Origin: Dugong dugon
Taxonomy: Eukaryota; Chordata; Mammalia; Sirenia; Dugongidae
Direction of reading: 5' to 3'
Assembly (NCBI GenBank): GCA_030035585.1
Contig: CM057462.1
Coordinates: 116,431,234-116,495,233 of the forward strand
DNA: 64,000 nt
Positions 11,895 to 23,158 of the stretch are shown in pieces. The notes beneath the pieces were generated by a model that did no database searches, was not told the DNA's origin, and worked only from the letters and a program-made list of their open reading frames with translations. Positions within the stretch are counted from its first letter, which is position 1; every line of letters begins with the position of its first letter. The position numbers and the translations under genes were made by a program.

Positions 11895-12117
11895 AAAACC
11901 AAAAATAACAAAGCACTTACCTTGGAGACAATTCTGACTCATGGTGACCCCATGTACTGCAGAGTAGAACTGCATTCCATAGGGTTTTCATGGCTGCTGT
12001 GACCTTTTGGAAGCAGATCACCAGGCCTTTCTTTCCAAGGCATCTCTGGGTAGGTTCAAACCGCCAACTTTCAGTTAGTAGTGAAGTGCTTAATCGTTTG
12101 CACCACTCAAGGACTCT
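11895..12117 (-). mobile_element. AfroSINE, older subfamily ('ggactc' head)
   Basis: Minus-strand copy of a distinct AfroSINE subfamily. Its central part reads 'gctgctgtgaccttttgg', the box-B flank 'gggtaggttcaaaccgcc', and the head end 'ttgcaccactcaaggactc' rather than 'cactgtgccaccagggctcc'. Similar copies lie at 33.2, 42.3, 51.5 and 53.9 kb. It is more diverged than the full-length copies at 7.3 or 33.4 kb, consistent with an older wave. Confidence 0.88.
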
Positions 12118-12186
12118 TTCACTTATTTAATCAGCACAGGTCTGACAATCCCAAAAATTAGAATTGCTAAAACAGATGTCTTCTCC

Positions 12187-12460
12187 TGAGTTTTCTATTG
12201 CTGTCTTAATAAATTACCACAAACTTAGTGGTTTAAAACAACACAGATTTATTCTCTTATAGATCTGTAGAAGTCTAACACAGGTCTCTCTGGGCTAAAA
12301 CCAAGGTGTCAGCAGGGTGCATTCTCTTCTGGAGGCTCCAGGGGATAATTCATTTCCTCACCTTCTCCAGCTTCTAGAGGCTTCCTCCTTCCTCCATCTT
12401 CAAAGCTAGAAATGTTGAATCTCTCTCTCTCTCATGCTGCCATTTCTCCGGTTCTGTGCA
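12187..12460 (-). mobile_element. MaLR (MLT1-type) LTR relic
   Basis: 'ttttctattgctgtcttaat', 'aaattaccacaaacttagtgg', 'ttaaaacaacacagatttatt' and 'gggctaaaaccaaggtgtcagcagggt' in order are the reversed 3' half of an MLT1-group LTR, so the element is on the minus strand. It ends where the next AfroSINE starts. Confidence 0.8.
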
Positions 12461-12469
12461 GCCAGGAAA

Positions 12470-12597
12470 GGAGCCCCGCTGATGTAATGGTTAAGCACTC
12501 AGCTGCTAAGTAAAGGTTGGTGGTTTGAACCCACCCTGCATCTCCATGGAAGAAAGACCTGGCGATCTGCTCCTGTAAAGATTACTGCCATGCCATT
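12470..12597 (+). mobile_element. AfroSINE, 3'-incomplete
   Basis: Plus-strand head 'ggagccccgctgatgtaatg' through the tRNA-like part ('ggtttgaacccaccct') and the start of the central block ('ctcctgtaaagattac'). Similarity is then lost, so the 3' half is missing. It directly abuts the MLT1-type LTR. Confidence 0.8.
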
Positions 12598-12729
12598 CCC
12601 ACGCACAACTGAGCATTTTGCTCATACTCTTGGAAGCCTGTTTATGTGCTCAGAAGGGACAATGGCAAGCACAGAATTTTTGTGATCAGTTTCCTCGTTG
12701 TGAAACTTAACTGTGTGGTGAATTTATAA

Positions 12730-12830
12730 CAGTCAATGAACCTCTCTCCGGGCCTCAGTTTTCTTACCTATAAAACAGAGAGGTTGATCCTTAAAAGCCC
12801 AGCCTGATTCTAAAATATGAGGAGTCCAGG
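12730..12830 (+). mobile_element. MIR relic
   Basis: 'gaacctctctccgggcctcagttttcttacctataaaacagag' is the central MIR sequence on the plus strand. Only about 100 bases remain. Confidence 0.65.
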
Positions 12831-14764
12831 AACAGGGTACAAGAGGCACCCTAATCAGCAGGCTGGCTGCTTACGAGGGTACAGACAGGGGTGAGATGGA
12901 TGTCAACAATGTATTAGCCCCTTTCAACAAAAGCACAGATGAAGTTCCATCTGCTCAAGTTTTTTTTTTTTTTTTTTCTTCCTTTCCATCCTGCTCTGAT
13001 TGCTCTCTGAGTAGAGGCAGAAAAACACTCACCCAGTTCCAGCAAGTAACTGGGTAAGCAAGCCGGGCCACCAACAAAGAAGGCCCCTTCCGCTGCAAGG
13101 CTGTATGTTTGCAGTTTTGGCAAGACTTCTAAGACTGAATCCCGTTCTCGGGGGGCTCATGAGTTAAGCCAAAGAATCTCTTCGTATGTCATTCTTGCAA
13201 GGGAAAGACACAGGGAAAGGAGGTAGAGGGGAGTATGGGGGAGTCAGCTGGTTAGCCAGATATTCCCCAGTACTTTTTTGAGAAAGAAAGAGCAATGAGA
13301 ACATAGCTAATTCCATGCAAGATTTTTTTTTTTTTTTTTTTTTTTTTGACTCATCTCAAAACTCTACAACTTTTTCTTTACTTTGAGACAGGGTGATTTC
13401 TCTGTTTTATTCCAACGATACTTTTATTTCCAGGTATTTTGAATAACTGTTTGGTCATGAAATTGGGGAGGATTATTCAAAGGATTGTCTTCCACCAGAG
13501 ACCTCAGTGTAACTCCAAGTTGTTGGGTTTCCTGGGGAGAAGACAAGGTGGATTTCAGCCCTGCCGCTCTCACAAGGCTTCCTCGCCCACTAACCACACC
13601 TCAGTGTAGAGTTCTTTGCAGTTTATGTTCCTTTAGTCCTTCATTGTGTGCTTGTGGATCTGGAGAAGGTAAGCTATGAAAGAAAAAAAAGTGCTTTCTC
13701 CCTGATCTATGCTACGTTTTGCACATATTTTCAGTTTTTTTTTTTATTTTTTAGGGATTGTATTTTTTAGTGTCAGGCTTCATTTCAGAAGGCATTGGGA
13801 TTGGCTCTGTGATGATTTATTTGTGTGGAAGAGGGAGGTTATTGGTTTTTCCTCACATATGTAGGGCCCCTCACAGCAAAATATTTTTAGAAACATTTTT
13901 ATTTCTCTTCATATTTTTTGCAGTTGCAGTGTGTTTGCTTGCTTTTGGGCTCAGTTGCCTGTATCCCTTTGGTGTGCAAAATTAGAAACGAAATATTTCA
14001 ACAGTAGAAAACTTGCACGGTACCTATCATGATACGTGTTTGTAGGTAGCATCTGATTAATAATGGAAGGGTGCTGAGTTTCTTTCTGAGATGGTCTGGC
14101 TTTCATGGATAGTGGGGCTGAACAGTAATTCTGAGAGGCTCTACATTCCTTTCTATACTATTCTACCCGTATACATTCATGGATGAACTGCACTGCTGAC
14201 AGGTCTGATTTTCTTTCTGCCACAGTCAGCTCTATTATCCTGCCTCAGGCTTGAACCTGCAGCAGCTGAATCTTCTATTTGCTCTGCCTGAGGCCTTAAC
14301 CTGCTACTCTTCCCTTCATCCTTTATTTGTTCCTTCCTTGTGCCACCTGTTTGTCTCATCTGGCACTGTAAGAAGGCATTCCTCCATCTCCTTATTCCAC
14401 CGCTAGTATTAAAAAAAAAAAAAAAATCCCAGGTGGCTTTCTTTTACCTTGTGCGTGCTTGAATCTGCCCCAGCAGCTGTCGAGACAAGTTTTCTTCAGG
14501 CACACGCGTTCCAAAGCCGATTTCCATTTGTTCTAAGAGAACAGACCTCACTACAAGGCGTGAGAGAGGCACGCAAGCACTCTGTGCACGCTTAAAAGAA
14601 AAATTAACAGACAGGGATAGTGATGTGTCCACACCAATGACACTGAAAGCCAAAGACCCGACTAAAATCTCTTTTTAAGTACAGGCTCGAAGCACAGCTC
14701 TTTCCAAGGCCAACAAATACTGCCACCTTGCTAAAAATACAGCCTCACACATCTCTTGTTCTAG
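12831..14764. other. No gene seen; several T/A tracts
   Basis: T-tracts at about 12,960-12,977 and 13,322-13,347, and an A-tract at about 14,410-14,426. I looked for processed pseudogenes next to the tracts and saw none. Short frames only. Confidence 0.5.
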
Positions 14765-15105
14765 AATTACGTCATCCAGTCTGGTAGCCACTTGCCACAT
14801 GAGGCCATGGAGCACTTGAAATGTGACCAGTCCAAGTTGCTATGTGCTGTCGTTATAAAATACACACCAGATTTCGAAGTCAACGTGGAAAAAAAAAAAT
14901 TAACATGAACTATCTCCTTGATAATTTTTTACATTGATTACTTGGGAAGTGATACTAATTAGGATATATTGGGTTAAATAAAATATATTAACAAAATTAA
15001 TTTCACATGTTCCTTTTTACGTTCTTCAGCGCTGCTAATACAAACTTTTAACTCATATACATGGCTTGTGTTATATTGACATTACTGTTCTAGACTTGAG
15101 TAAGG
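14765..15105. mobile_element. hAT-type MITE with 'tctaga' ends
   Basis: Starts 'ttctagaattacgtcatcca' followed by 'ggtagccacttgccacatg' and 'gagcacttgaaatgtgacc'. Its middle includes 'aatacacaccagatttcg' and 'atattgggttaaataaaata'. It ends 'acattactgttctagac', the imperfect inverted complement of the start. This order matches a widespread non-autonomous mammalian hAT family whose exact name I do not recall. It has no coding capacity. Confidence 0.65.
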
Positions 15106-15781
15106 AGTGGCACTTGGGATTTTTGTTCTTCTATCACTCTTGAATGCAATTTTAAATGCTAAAAATGAGGGATGTATTATTCTTTGTTTCTTTTCAGGAT
15201 ATTTTACATGACATTCAGTCACCAGAAGCAGATTTTTTTGTAAAACTGAGAAACATGCTATTTTTAATGAATTTAGTGAACCTCTTTAATAAAAGCTGCT
15301 TTCCATTTTTATATACTGCTTTATGACCTAATAGAGGCTGCTTTCCCTCCTTTATATACTGCCTTTGCTTCCAACAAGCTCAACCTGTTTTGAGGTTACT
15401 TTAATATTTATGAGATACCCCAGTTTATATATGAACTTATAAAATAACATCCTCCCTGCCCTCAAGGAGAATGCACTCCTAATGAACAAAGGCTGGCAAA
15501 GTCTAACTTCCTCTGTTTTTAGAATTTTAATAGGCCAGCTCGTAAGTGCTAAAAGAAAGAAAGCCAAACACCAAACCCACTGCCATCAAGAAAGAAAAGC
15601 CCGTGGTATAGATTATATCGTCATCATGTTTTGTTTGTTTTTTGAGAGTCATTTTTGTAATGAAGTTTAAATAAAAGGAATAATATGACTTTGCTTCCGA
15701 GAATGAAACCCTGTTGTTGGTACAAATCACTGAGCTGGGAGAACCCAAAAAATATTTTCCAGGATTTGAAAAATACTAATA
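15106..15781. other. No gene seen; micro-fragment of AfroSINE tail inside
   Basis: Single-copy sequence. At 15,565-15,590 'caccaaacccactgccatcaag' matches the extreme 3' end of an AfroSINE (minus orientation) and is bracketed by 'aagaaagaaa'-like direct repeats. Small overlapping frames on both strands are not genes. Confidence 0.45.
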
Positions 15782-16038
15782 GTGAGCATTTATGCAGCCC
15801 TTACTATCTGCCGGACAGGGCACTGTTCTAAACGCTCTGCACGTGCAAATCCATTCAATACTCAACAATCCTAAGAGGCAGATACAATTTGTATGCTCAT
15901 CTTATAGATGGGAAAACTGAGACATGGAGAGGTTAAGTAAACTGTCCAAGGTCACACAGCTAGTGAGCATAGGACTAGTAATCAACACAGGCGTTCTGGC
16001 TGCAAAGGCTGGCTTTTAACCTGAGCACCACACTGCTT
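15782..16038 (-). mobile_element. MIR, near full length
   Basis: About 257 bases follow the whole reversed MIR consensus: 'ggcactgttctaaacgctct', 'cctaagaggcagatac', 'agatgggaaaactgagac', 'gaggttaagtaaactgtccaag', 'gtcacacagctagtgag', ending 'cacactgct'. One of the best preserved MIRs in the window. Confidence 0.9.
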
Positions 16039-16237
16039 CGTTGGTATGATACAGATAGCTCGCAATCGCAATGCGTCCAGGTTATACATGCTAAATTTTG
16101 AAGGCCACCTGGAATTTGATGGACTGTCTCTTAAATTTTACTTTCACCTTGATTTCATCCCACTACATCTTTTAGCAGGTGTTATTAAATAAGTGACAAA
16201 TTCTTGGTTTTACTCGTTTTCCTTTGCATAGGTACTA

Positions 16238-16441
16238 TTGTTGTTGTGTGCCCCATTGAGTCAATTCTGACTCATAGCAACCCTATATGACAGAGTAAAA
16301 CTGCCCCATAGAGCTTCCTAGGCTGTAATCTTTACAGGAGCGGATTGCCAGGTCTTTTCTCCTGCTGAGCCACTGCTGGGTTCCAACCACTGACCTTTTG
16401 GTTAGCATCTCAGCCCTTAACCATCATGCCACCAGGGCTCC
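16238..16441 (-). mobile_element. AfroSINE, full-length type
   Basis: Minus-strand copy with 'ttgttgttgtgtgcc' at the tail end, 'actcatagcaaccctat', the intact central 'gctgtaatctttacaggagc' block and the 'gccaccagggctcc' head end. Flanks 'cctttgca' (left) and 'ccttttgca' (right) look like an imperfect target-site duplication. Confidence 0.92.
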
Positions 16442-18352
16442 TTTTGCACGGTTCTAACTGGCCCTAAAATCACCAAAAGACAAGAAACAAGTGGTATGAA
16501 GATACGACCTGGATAATCCATAAAGTGATCTAGTATTTTCTGTCCGTACTTTCTTTGCAGCTCTCTAGTGAACAGAAGCCAAATCCTACTGTAGCTCATG
16601 GATTTCTACAGAAAACTCATCTGCATATCTGAAAGGAATGTGGCTTTTAATGATCTTAATGGAAACTAGAAATATATCATTTTCCTGATAAGTTGTCATT
16701 TTGGATGTTCATCTTTCTGGCACCAGAATGCAAGCATGTAAGTCTGTGAACTGCTGCCTGTCATTACATAAATTGATGTGACAGTCCCAGCTTTTGCAGC
16801 CTGTTCTCACACCTGATCTTTGCGTACATGATGGTTTGATTTTATTTTTTTCTTCCTCCGGATTTTTGTTCTTAGAAGCTAATTTCCAGTGTCAGTCCAT
16901 AATAATTCATATCACTCTCAATACACAAACACATTATTTAGAGATTACTCTGCCTGGGTTGATCCAGGGATTCTTTCCGAACAAGCCTCTGAACTACCTT
17001 GCAAAATCTTTAGCAATATTCTTGGAAGCTTCTGACACTATGCTTAATTAAGGTTTACGCGCTAATATTGAACAATAAAATGAGGATGGCATAATAACAC
17101 AGAAAAAAAACAGAACCAAAGTAATTAGCAGCGATGATACTTGTTCATTGAATTGTATCATTGCACATATGTGTCCATGCCAATTTATAATTTTTTCAAG
17201 TTATTAATCATAGCTTCCGAAGCAGTATATTTAAAATACCTGAGGAACCATCTCCTAAACACCCCTAGTGATTATTGCCTTAAATAGCAGCAAAGACACC
17301 TCCCAGCCTCACAGAAATCAGTTACTCTCTAATTTCTCTTGTCTGTGAACAAGCTGCTATTATTCCTCACATTTTTCCTGAAGTTCATTATCAATAATAG
17401 AACTTTGCTTTGTTTACATATTCCTTACAACTCAAATGGGAGTTTTCCTTATCTCTAGATTGTTTCCTTTTTTTGAAGCAGAAAACAATACCAATATCTT
17501 CTATCATGGGAAACTATAAAGGAAAACACCTAACATATGTATTAAAAATAGGAAAGTTGTTTTAAAATGTGCTAGCAAGTACAGAGGGAAAAAAAAAATA
17601 CAAAAACCCAAGGTGTGTGAGAGACTAAAAATTACTTTACACGTGTCCTTCAAAAAAGTTTAATACATAGTCAGGTCACATTACTGCACATCAAATTCTC
17701 GAGGTCTCTGGCTGCCAGTAGCAATTATCTGTAAAAGAACATGTTTTCCCCGGTGACTCGCTATCAGGAATTTTTGAGTATACCTAAGCATAGCCTTGAG
17801 CAAAATTCCTACGGGGCATATTTGGAATACGGGATGTCATTTGGATGCCATATCAAGGTTTCAGTGCAATATGTCTATCTATGTATTTTTACATCTGTTT
17901 AAACATATTGATGTGTTTATCTGTTGACTTTAATTACAGGATATAAGTATATGTAAATGTAAATAGTACTCCTGAGCTTCCACCCAACTTTCGTCACAAG
18001 TTATACAAATATATTTCCCTTGATGTCTGGATGATTTTATACTATAATGATGTCTCCCGAATTTTCATGATTAGTTTGCTAAAAAGATGTTGAATATTTG
18101 CAGATTGCTGAGGCACCAGGTCTTATTCTATCTGACCACATCGCATTTGATTAGTTCCCAGTGACCAGGGGGCTCTCAGCTCGTACAGTCTTTTGTGTCC
18201 ATCCCAATAGTGTACCACTTAATGATGATGTCGCCTTTTAAAGGCAGTTAAAGTATCAGCACAAATTTTTCAAAATGTTGCTGTGCCACTTTGTAGAGCC
18301 ACCAAGAACTGAACGAATAAATGCTTTCAATTGATAATCATTAAAGATTCAT
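16442..18352. other. No gene seen; AT-rich single-copy stretch
   Basis: No repeats recognised and no credible open frame. 17,050-17,450 is AT-rich and motif-dense and is listed separately. Confidence 0.5.
17050..17450. promoter_or_regulatory. Candidate conserved non-coding regulatory stretch
   Basis: Repeat-free, AT-rich stretch with GTAATTAG at 17121-17128, 'ttattaatcat' near 17,200, and the forkhead-type TGTTTAC at 17411-17417 within 'gctttgtttacatattcc'. The pattern resembles developmental enhancers. No conservation data are available here, so this is inference. Confidence 0.25.
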
Positions 18353-18475
18353 TAAAAAAAAAAAAAAAAAAAAAAAACCCTGTTGCTGTCCAGTAGATTC
18401 CAACCCATAGCAACCCTATATATAGGACAGAGTAGAACTGCCCCATAGTGTTTCCAAGGAGCTGTTCTAGGAGTT
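18353..18475 (-). mobile_element. AfroSINE, HSP-type, head missing
   Basis: An A-tract of about 24 bases, then 'ccctgttgctgtccagtagattcc', 'acccatagcaaccctatat', 'agagtagaactgccccatag' and 'tttccaaggagctg'. The jump from 'ttccaag' to 'gagctg' shows the central deletion. The tRNA-like head is lost beyond about 18,475. Confidence 0.85.
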
Positions 18476-20184
18476 CCAGGCATTGATCGTGCAGCCTACC
18501 GTTTGGACCAGGTTGTTCTCATAATGAGATGGCAGTTCCCAGGAATGTGGTTTTCTAACATGTAGAAGTCAAATGTTGGGATGCCTACTGGGCTAAGAGA
18601 AAGGAACAAAAAAGTGTCATTGACTCTGCAAAGTAGCAGGAAAGGAAAAAAAAAAAAGCATAGTCTAAAAATTAACTTCAGTGACCAGCCCACCTCTTAG
18701 CAAGATTTTGAGTAGTACATGTCAAGCCCTTCTCTACATTTGAGGTTTTGAGCTAGTCAAAATGGAATAATTCACTTTTCTGTCTGTTTTCAAAATGAGA
18801 ATGTGAGCGCCATGATAACAATAAAGAGACCACAATCCCATAAGAGAAATGACAAAGATGTTGCCGGGTTGTAAATGGATCACTGATAGTTCTCTGACAT
18901 TGGCTAATGCAGACCTGGCTAGAGTAGGCAGGCAGGGTGGACAATGTCACTCTAATGTCTGGAGTAGGGTCACATATGCATCCAACTTGGTGTACAAAGG
19001 ATCTGACTTATCAACTCTTCCACACAGACACTTCTCCAAGAGATTTATGAAGGGTGAGAATCTGGGAAGTATGTTTATAGATAGCCTGAGGTTTACCAGG
19101 AATATATCATCTGAGGGCTTCAGGTGATTCCTCCTGTAAGAAAAAAATTTAGAACGCAGTTCTTTCTACGTTACTTGGGGAAAGCTGGAGAACATCAGTT
19201 TTTACCCTGATACATTAGGTTTAATGTTTGCAAGGGCCATGTAAACTATTTGGGATTTTTATAGAGCCATATGCACTTTTACTACTGCAAAAGACAACTG
19301 TGTTACAGTCATGATAAATAAAATTATTTGCAGGCCTTTGCAGCTTGGGCAATTCAACAGTGCTACATTTTAGTTTCTGTGGCCACAAAATGTGAATGAA
19401 GTTGAAATAGCAGAAATTTTCATCTTTTCCACTTGTAGTAATTCTCACAGAATCATGAATGCCTTTCTTCCTCCTTCCTGGATCTCTCCAAATAGATCCC
19501 ATTTATCTGATTGGATTTCTTTCTCATCTTTCTACATATTACAGCTAATTAGTACCCCCTGATGAGAAACAGTCCACTGATGGAAAAAGCAGTTAGATAA
19601 GAACTGCATTAACAAATGTAGTTCATTTAATATCATTTGTGCTGCTGCATTATTAATAATATGTAATTACCCTGCACAGGCTGGAAGGGGAGAATAAAAC
19701 TGTTCTTTAATTTCTTGGCCTTTGCAGAGAAACAGTATATTAGAGAGAATAAAACAGTATTGGACTATTGGTTGCCATCCATCATAGGGCTTTATGTGTC
19801 ACACAATTTTATTAACTATGGGTCTAGCTAGAAGTCCTATATTTCAACACCATCGCAGACTACCCAGGACAACCATTCTGCAGAATTTTGAAAAGGCCAA
19901 CTCTTTGTTTAAGAGTGTTAAATCGAGAAGCCCAACAGATGGCTATTGGAAAGTTGAGAGTTTTTCGGCCTGATGTTGGAAGTATTTCATTCCAGTAGAT
20001 AATGAATGCCATTGTGGTCGATAATTAATGCTCACAAAATTTGATTTAACACAATGGAAGAAACCTGACTTCATCCTCCCTATTCTCTGGAATCAGGGGG
20101 TGGGGTGGGGGTGCTGGATTAGAAAGGGATTCCTGCATAAAGCCCGTGTTAAAATAACAAAACAAGCATCAGAAGAATGGCCAG
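18476..20184. other. No gene seen; single-copy stretch
   Basis: Frames of 65-93 codons on both strands show no family resemblance. 19,530-19,780 is listed separately as candidate regulatory DNA. Confidence 0.5.
19530..19780. promoter_or_regulatory. Candidate conserved non-coding regulatory stretch
   Basis: Repeat-free AT-rich stretch with CTAATTAG at 19555-19562, an AGATAAG GATA-type site at 19595-19601, 'attaataat' at 19652-19660 and GTAATTAC at 19663-19670, the same palindrome seen at 9678-9685. Function is inferred from motif clustering only. Confidence 0.28.
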
Positions 20185-20290
20185 CACTGATTGAATGCCT
20201 GTTTTACAACAAGTTTTACGCTAAACTTTTTATGTGTGTTGATTCTCATAACAATCGTATACCAGGGGTTATTATTTTTACAGTAGAGTT
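20185..20290 (-). mobile_element. MIR relic
   Basis: 'actgattgaatgcctgttttac', 'acgctaaactttttatgtgtgttgattctcataacaat', 'ggggttattatttttacag' follow the first half of the reversed MIR consensus. About 100 bases remain. Confidence 0.6.
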
Positions 20291-21595
20291 CATCCAATCG
20301 GGCAAGACCTCACACGCTGTCTTGAAAAAAGAAAAAAAAAAAAACTCCAGAAAAAAAAGCCCTGCTCTTGCATTTTTCTTTGCTGTACATCTAGCTAGTG
20401 AAGTCAAACCTCTGGAACAATGTTCTCCAGATGAGGCAGTGTAAATGCACGCAGAGCCGCCCGTGAGTGTGGTTGTTTGCACAGGAGGGGCAAGCTGGGG
20501 ATGCAGACCTAGCAGCTGGCCTCAGGAAACTGTGGGTCTCCCTGACCTCAGGTCTTGTTGTGGTGCCCAAAGGAAAGAGGGAGTCCAAAAAAGGGCAAAT
20601 GCAAGGCTGAACAACTGAAGCATATTTATTTTTTCTTCAATGAAAGCCACATATAAACTCTACTCAATTTCATTCATCAGCCCACTCATTTATTCGTCAA
20701 ATACTTATTGAGCCTCTACTAAGCCAGACATTTGCAAGGGGGTGTGGGGGATTCAAAAGGTGAACTTGAACTATTTGATGCGGAGTCGTTTTATTATCAT
20801 CAGAGAGCTCACATGCTTGTGAAAACAGATATAAAAATAACTGATTGCGTTATTTTTAACACAAGCCAGGTGTGTTCCAGGTACAATGCGGACACAAAGG
20901 AGGGAATGGTCAGCTCTGCCCCAGTGGGCCAGAGAAGGTGTGACAAAGAGAGGATGAGCTAATTCTCGGAGCACAAGTGCTGTTTTCCAGGTAGACTAGT
21001 AGGACTTTGTTTTCTTTTTTAGTGTTGTTGTTATTTTAAATAATAAATGACTAATACTATATCCACCTGTTAGCTGAGTACATGGAAACTTATTAGTGCA
21101 AGGTATCTTTCTTTTGAGGGTCAGGGCTATCAACATTTTAATATCCCTTTGAAACACTTATAAACCAGAGGCATGAAGGAATGGTTAGTGGACATGTCAA
21201 CGATCATGACAAGGCGAGAAGACAGATGGCTAGGGTATGGACTGGTAATAATGTCCATGTATAACTGACAGAATGTTAGGATAGGATCTTTATTTCCAGT
21301 GGAATTTTTCCCCAACAGGTTTACAGGTATATCACAGCTCTGAAATACAGATGATTGCTTTTTTCCCCAAAGATTTTAATGTCTACAAGGTGTAGGCAGA
21401 CTGAAAGTCCTCTGAAAGTTAAGATAATGTCCATCCTGTTAGAGCAATTAGTTTAGGTCTTAGTGCATCAAAAGTCACCTTATCCATCTGGAATTTCCTG
21501 TCATCCACTTCCCCTGTGAAAAAGTGGGAGCTGGCTCCCCTTTTCAAAGTTAAGGCCCTGCTGCAGTCTCCCTAGGGCATTGCGAAGAGATAGCC
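20291..21595. other. No gene seen
   Basis: A 138-codon frame at 20028-20444 runs through MIR and an A-rich tract and is not a gene. 20,680-20,760 resembles a common ancient 'attcgtcaaatacttattgagc' mammalian repeat start that I cannot name. The rest is unassigned. Confidence 0.45.
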
Positions 21596-22010
21596 TCAGT
21601 GTAACAGAGACTGCCAAGTATTCAGCAAAACTCATTCACTCTTCCTTCTGGGTTAATCTATATTTCCCACTCTCCTCTGAAGTTAGATAGGGCAGGTGAC
21701 TGAATTGAATTCCAGACAGATATGTGAGCAGCAGTGATGTGCTCCACTCCAAGGCCTAGCCCACAAAAACTCCCACAGGCCATCCTGTACTCTCTTCCCT
21801 TGTCCTCTGCCTAGATGTAAAGTGGAGGACTCAGAGGCTCTACAGGATAGCAGAGGCTCCTTATGGATGGAGTCTGGGACCCTGAGTCACTGCTGAGAGG
21901 AGAACAATTCAAGAGAGCATCAAACCAGGAACACCTATTTTAGACAGTTACATAAACAATAAATAAATTTCTCTTGTGGAATTCTGGCGTTGTTTTTTTT
22001 TTTTTTTTGG
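21596..22010 (+). mobile_element. LTR-like relic with poly(A) signal
   Basis: Segments such as 'gtgagcagcagtgatgtgct', 'ccaaggcctagcccacaaaaactcccacag', and near the end 'acaataaataaatttctcttgtgg' occur in the order of an old mammalian LTR. The AATAAA is near its 3' end and a T-tract follows. I cannot name the subfamily and the edges are approximate. Confidence 0.45.
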
Positions 22011-22159
22011 CAGTTTCCCTACCCTAAGACAGAGAAGCTCTTCACTTACGTTACCTAAAATAAGTAGTATACGAAAGGTGTGTGGGGCAGAAGATACCTG
22101 AGGACTCTGCATGGAACACTGCTACCATGTGGGTGGAGGAGGAGTGGCATTATCACCAC

Positions 22160-22588
22160 TGTTATGGATTGAATTGTGTCTCCCAAAAACATGTGTTGTA
22201 AGTCCTAAACCCCTATACCTGTGGACATAATTCCATTTGGGAACAGGGCTTTCTTTGTTATGTTAGTAAGACCATATCAGTGTAGAGTGTACCTTAAGCC
22301 AATCACCTCTGAGGTACAAAAAGAGCAGATTAGGCACAGAGAAGGAAGCACAAGCAGAGGGGAAGATACATGTCACATGAAGATCGCTAAGGAACCAATG
22401 AACAGAAGCTGAAAAGAGACAGGACCTTCCCCCCAGAGCCAACAGAGGAAGAAAGCCTTCCCTTAGAGCTGATGCCCTGAATTTGGACTTTTACCTCCTA
22501 AACAGTAAGAAAATAAATTTTTTATTATTAAAGCCACTGCCACTGACTTGTATTTCTGTTATAACAGCACTAAGAAACTAAGATAACC
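22160..22588 (+). mobile_element. MaLR solo LTR (MLT1/MST-type)
   Basis: Begins 'tgttatggattgaattgtgt' 'ctcccaaaaa', carries 'ttgtgttatgttag'-like and 'cacagagaaggaagc' segments, an 'aagaaaataaattttttatt' polyadenylation region, and ends 'aagaaactaagata'. This is the complete order of a MaLR LTR. Its flanks 'accac' and 'accaa' may be a decayed 5-base target duplication. No internal region is present, so it is a solo LTR. Confidence 0.85.
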
Positions 22589-22645
22589 AATATCTTGTGT
22601 GGTGGTGAGTGGGGCAACATATCGAACATCTATATCATGGCAGGT

Positions 22646-22821
22646 GGAGCCCTGGTGGTACAGTGGTTAAGATCTACAGTAAGCTATAGCTGCTAACCAA
22701 AAGTTTAGCAGTTTGAATCCACCAGCCTCTCCTTGTAAACCCCATGTGGCAGTTCTACTCTGTCCTCTAGGGTTGCTATGAGTCGGAATCAACTGACGGC
22801 AATGGATTTGGTTTGGTTTGG
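22646..22821 (+). mobile_element. AfroSINE, HSP-type, near complete
   Basis: Head 'ggagccctggtggtacagtg', box-B flank 'cagtttgaatccaccag', then straight to 'ctctccttgtaaaccccatg' with the central block absent. It ends 'gagtcggaatcaactgacgg' and a 'ggatttggtttggtttgg' tail. An extra 'gatctacagtaagctata' sits inside the tRNA-like part. Confidence 0.92.
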
Positions 22822-22849
22822 ATTATTCCAGGTAATGAGGCACCGAACA

Positions 22850-23158
22850 CCTCACTCATGCGTTGAACACCACTATCAAGCAGAGAGACTGAAACTTCCT
22901 CAGTTTAAGTACCACTTCCTCTTGTACATCTTCCCTAATCCCACTGTCCAAGTTGGGTCTCCTGTTACATATACGTCCTTAGAATACTGTACTTTTCCTC
23001 CATGGTACTTTATATACATACATAACAATTGATTTATTTGTTAAATGACTGTCTTCCCCATACTATAAACCTTCTTGTCCCATTTATCATCGTACCTCCT
23101 GTGTCTAGAACAGTATCTGATACATAGTTGGTGCTTGTCAAATATTTGTTCACTGACT
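22850..23158 (+). mobile_element. L2 3' end
   Basis: Plus-strand order of the L2 3' region: 'aagtaccacttcctcttgta', 'catcttccctaatcccactg', 'gtactttatatacatac', 'gtctagaacagtatctgatacatagttggtgcttgtcaaatatttgttcactgac'. Old LINE relic without coding capacity. Confidence 0.8.

Noticed and set aside
20028-20444. 138-codon open frame
   Set aside because: Runs through a MIR relic and an A-rich tract; no domain.
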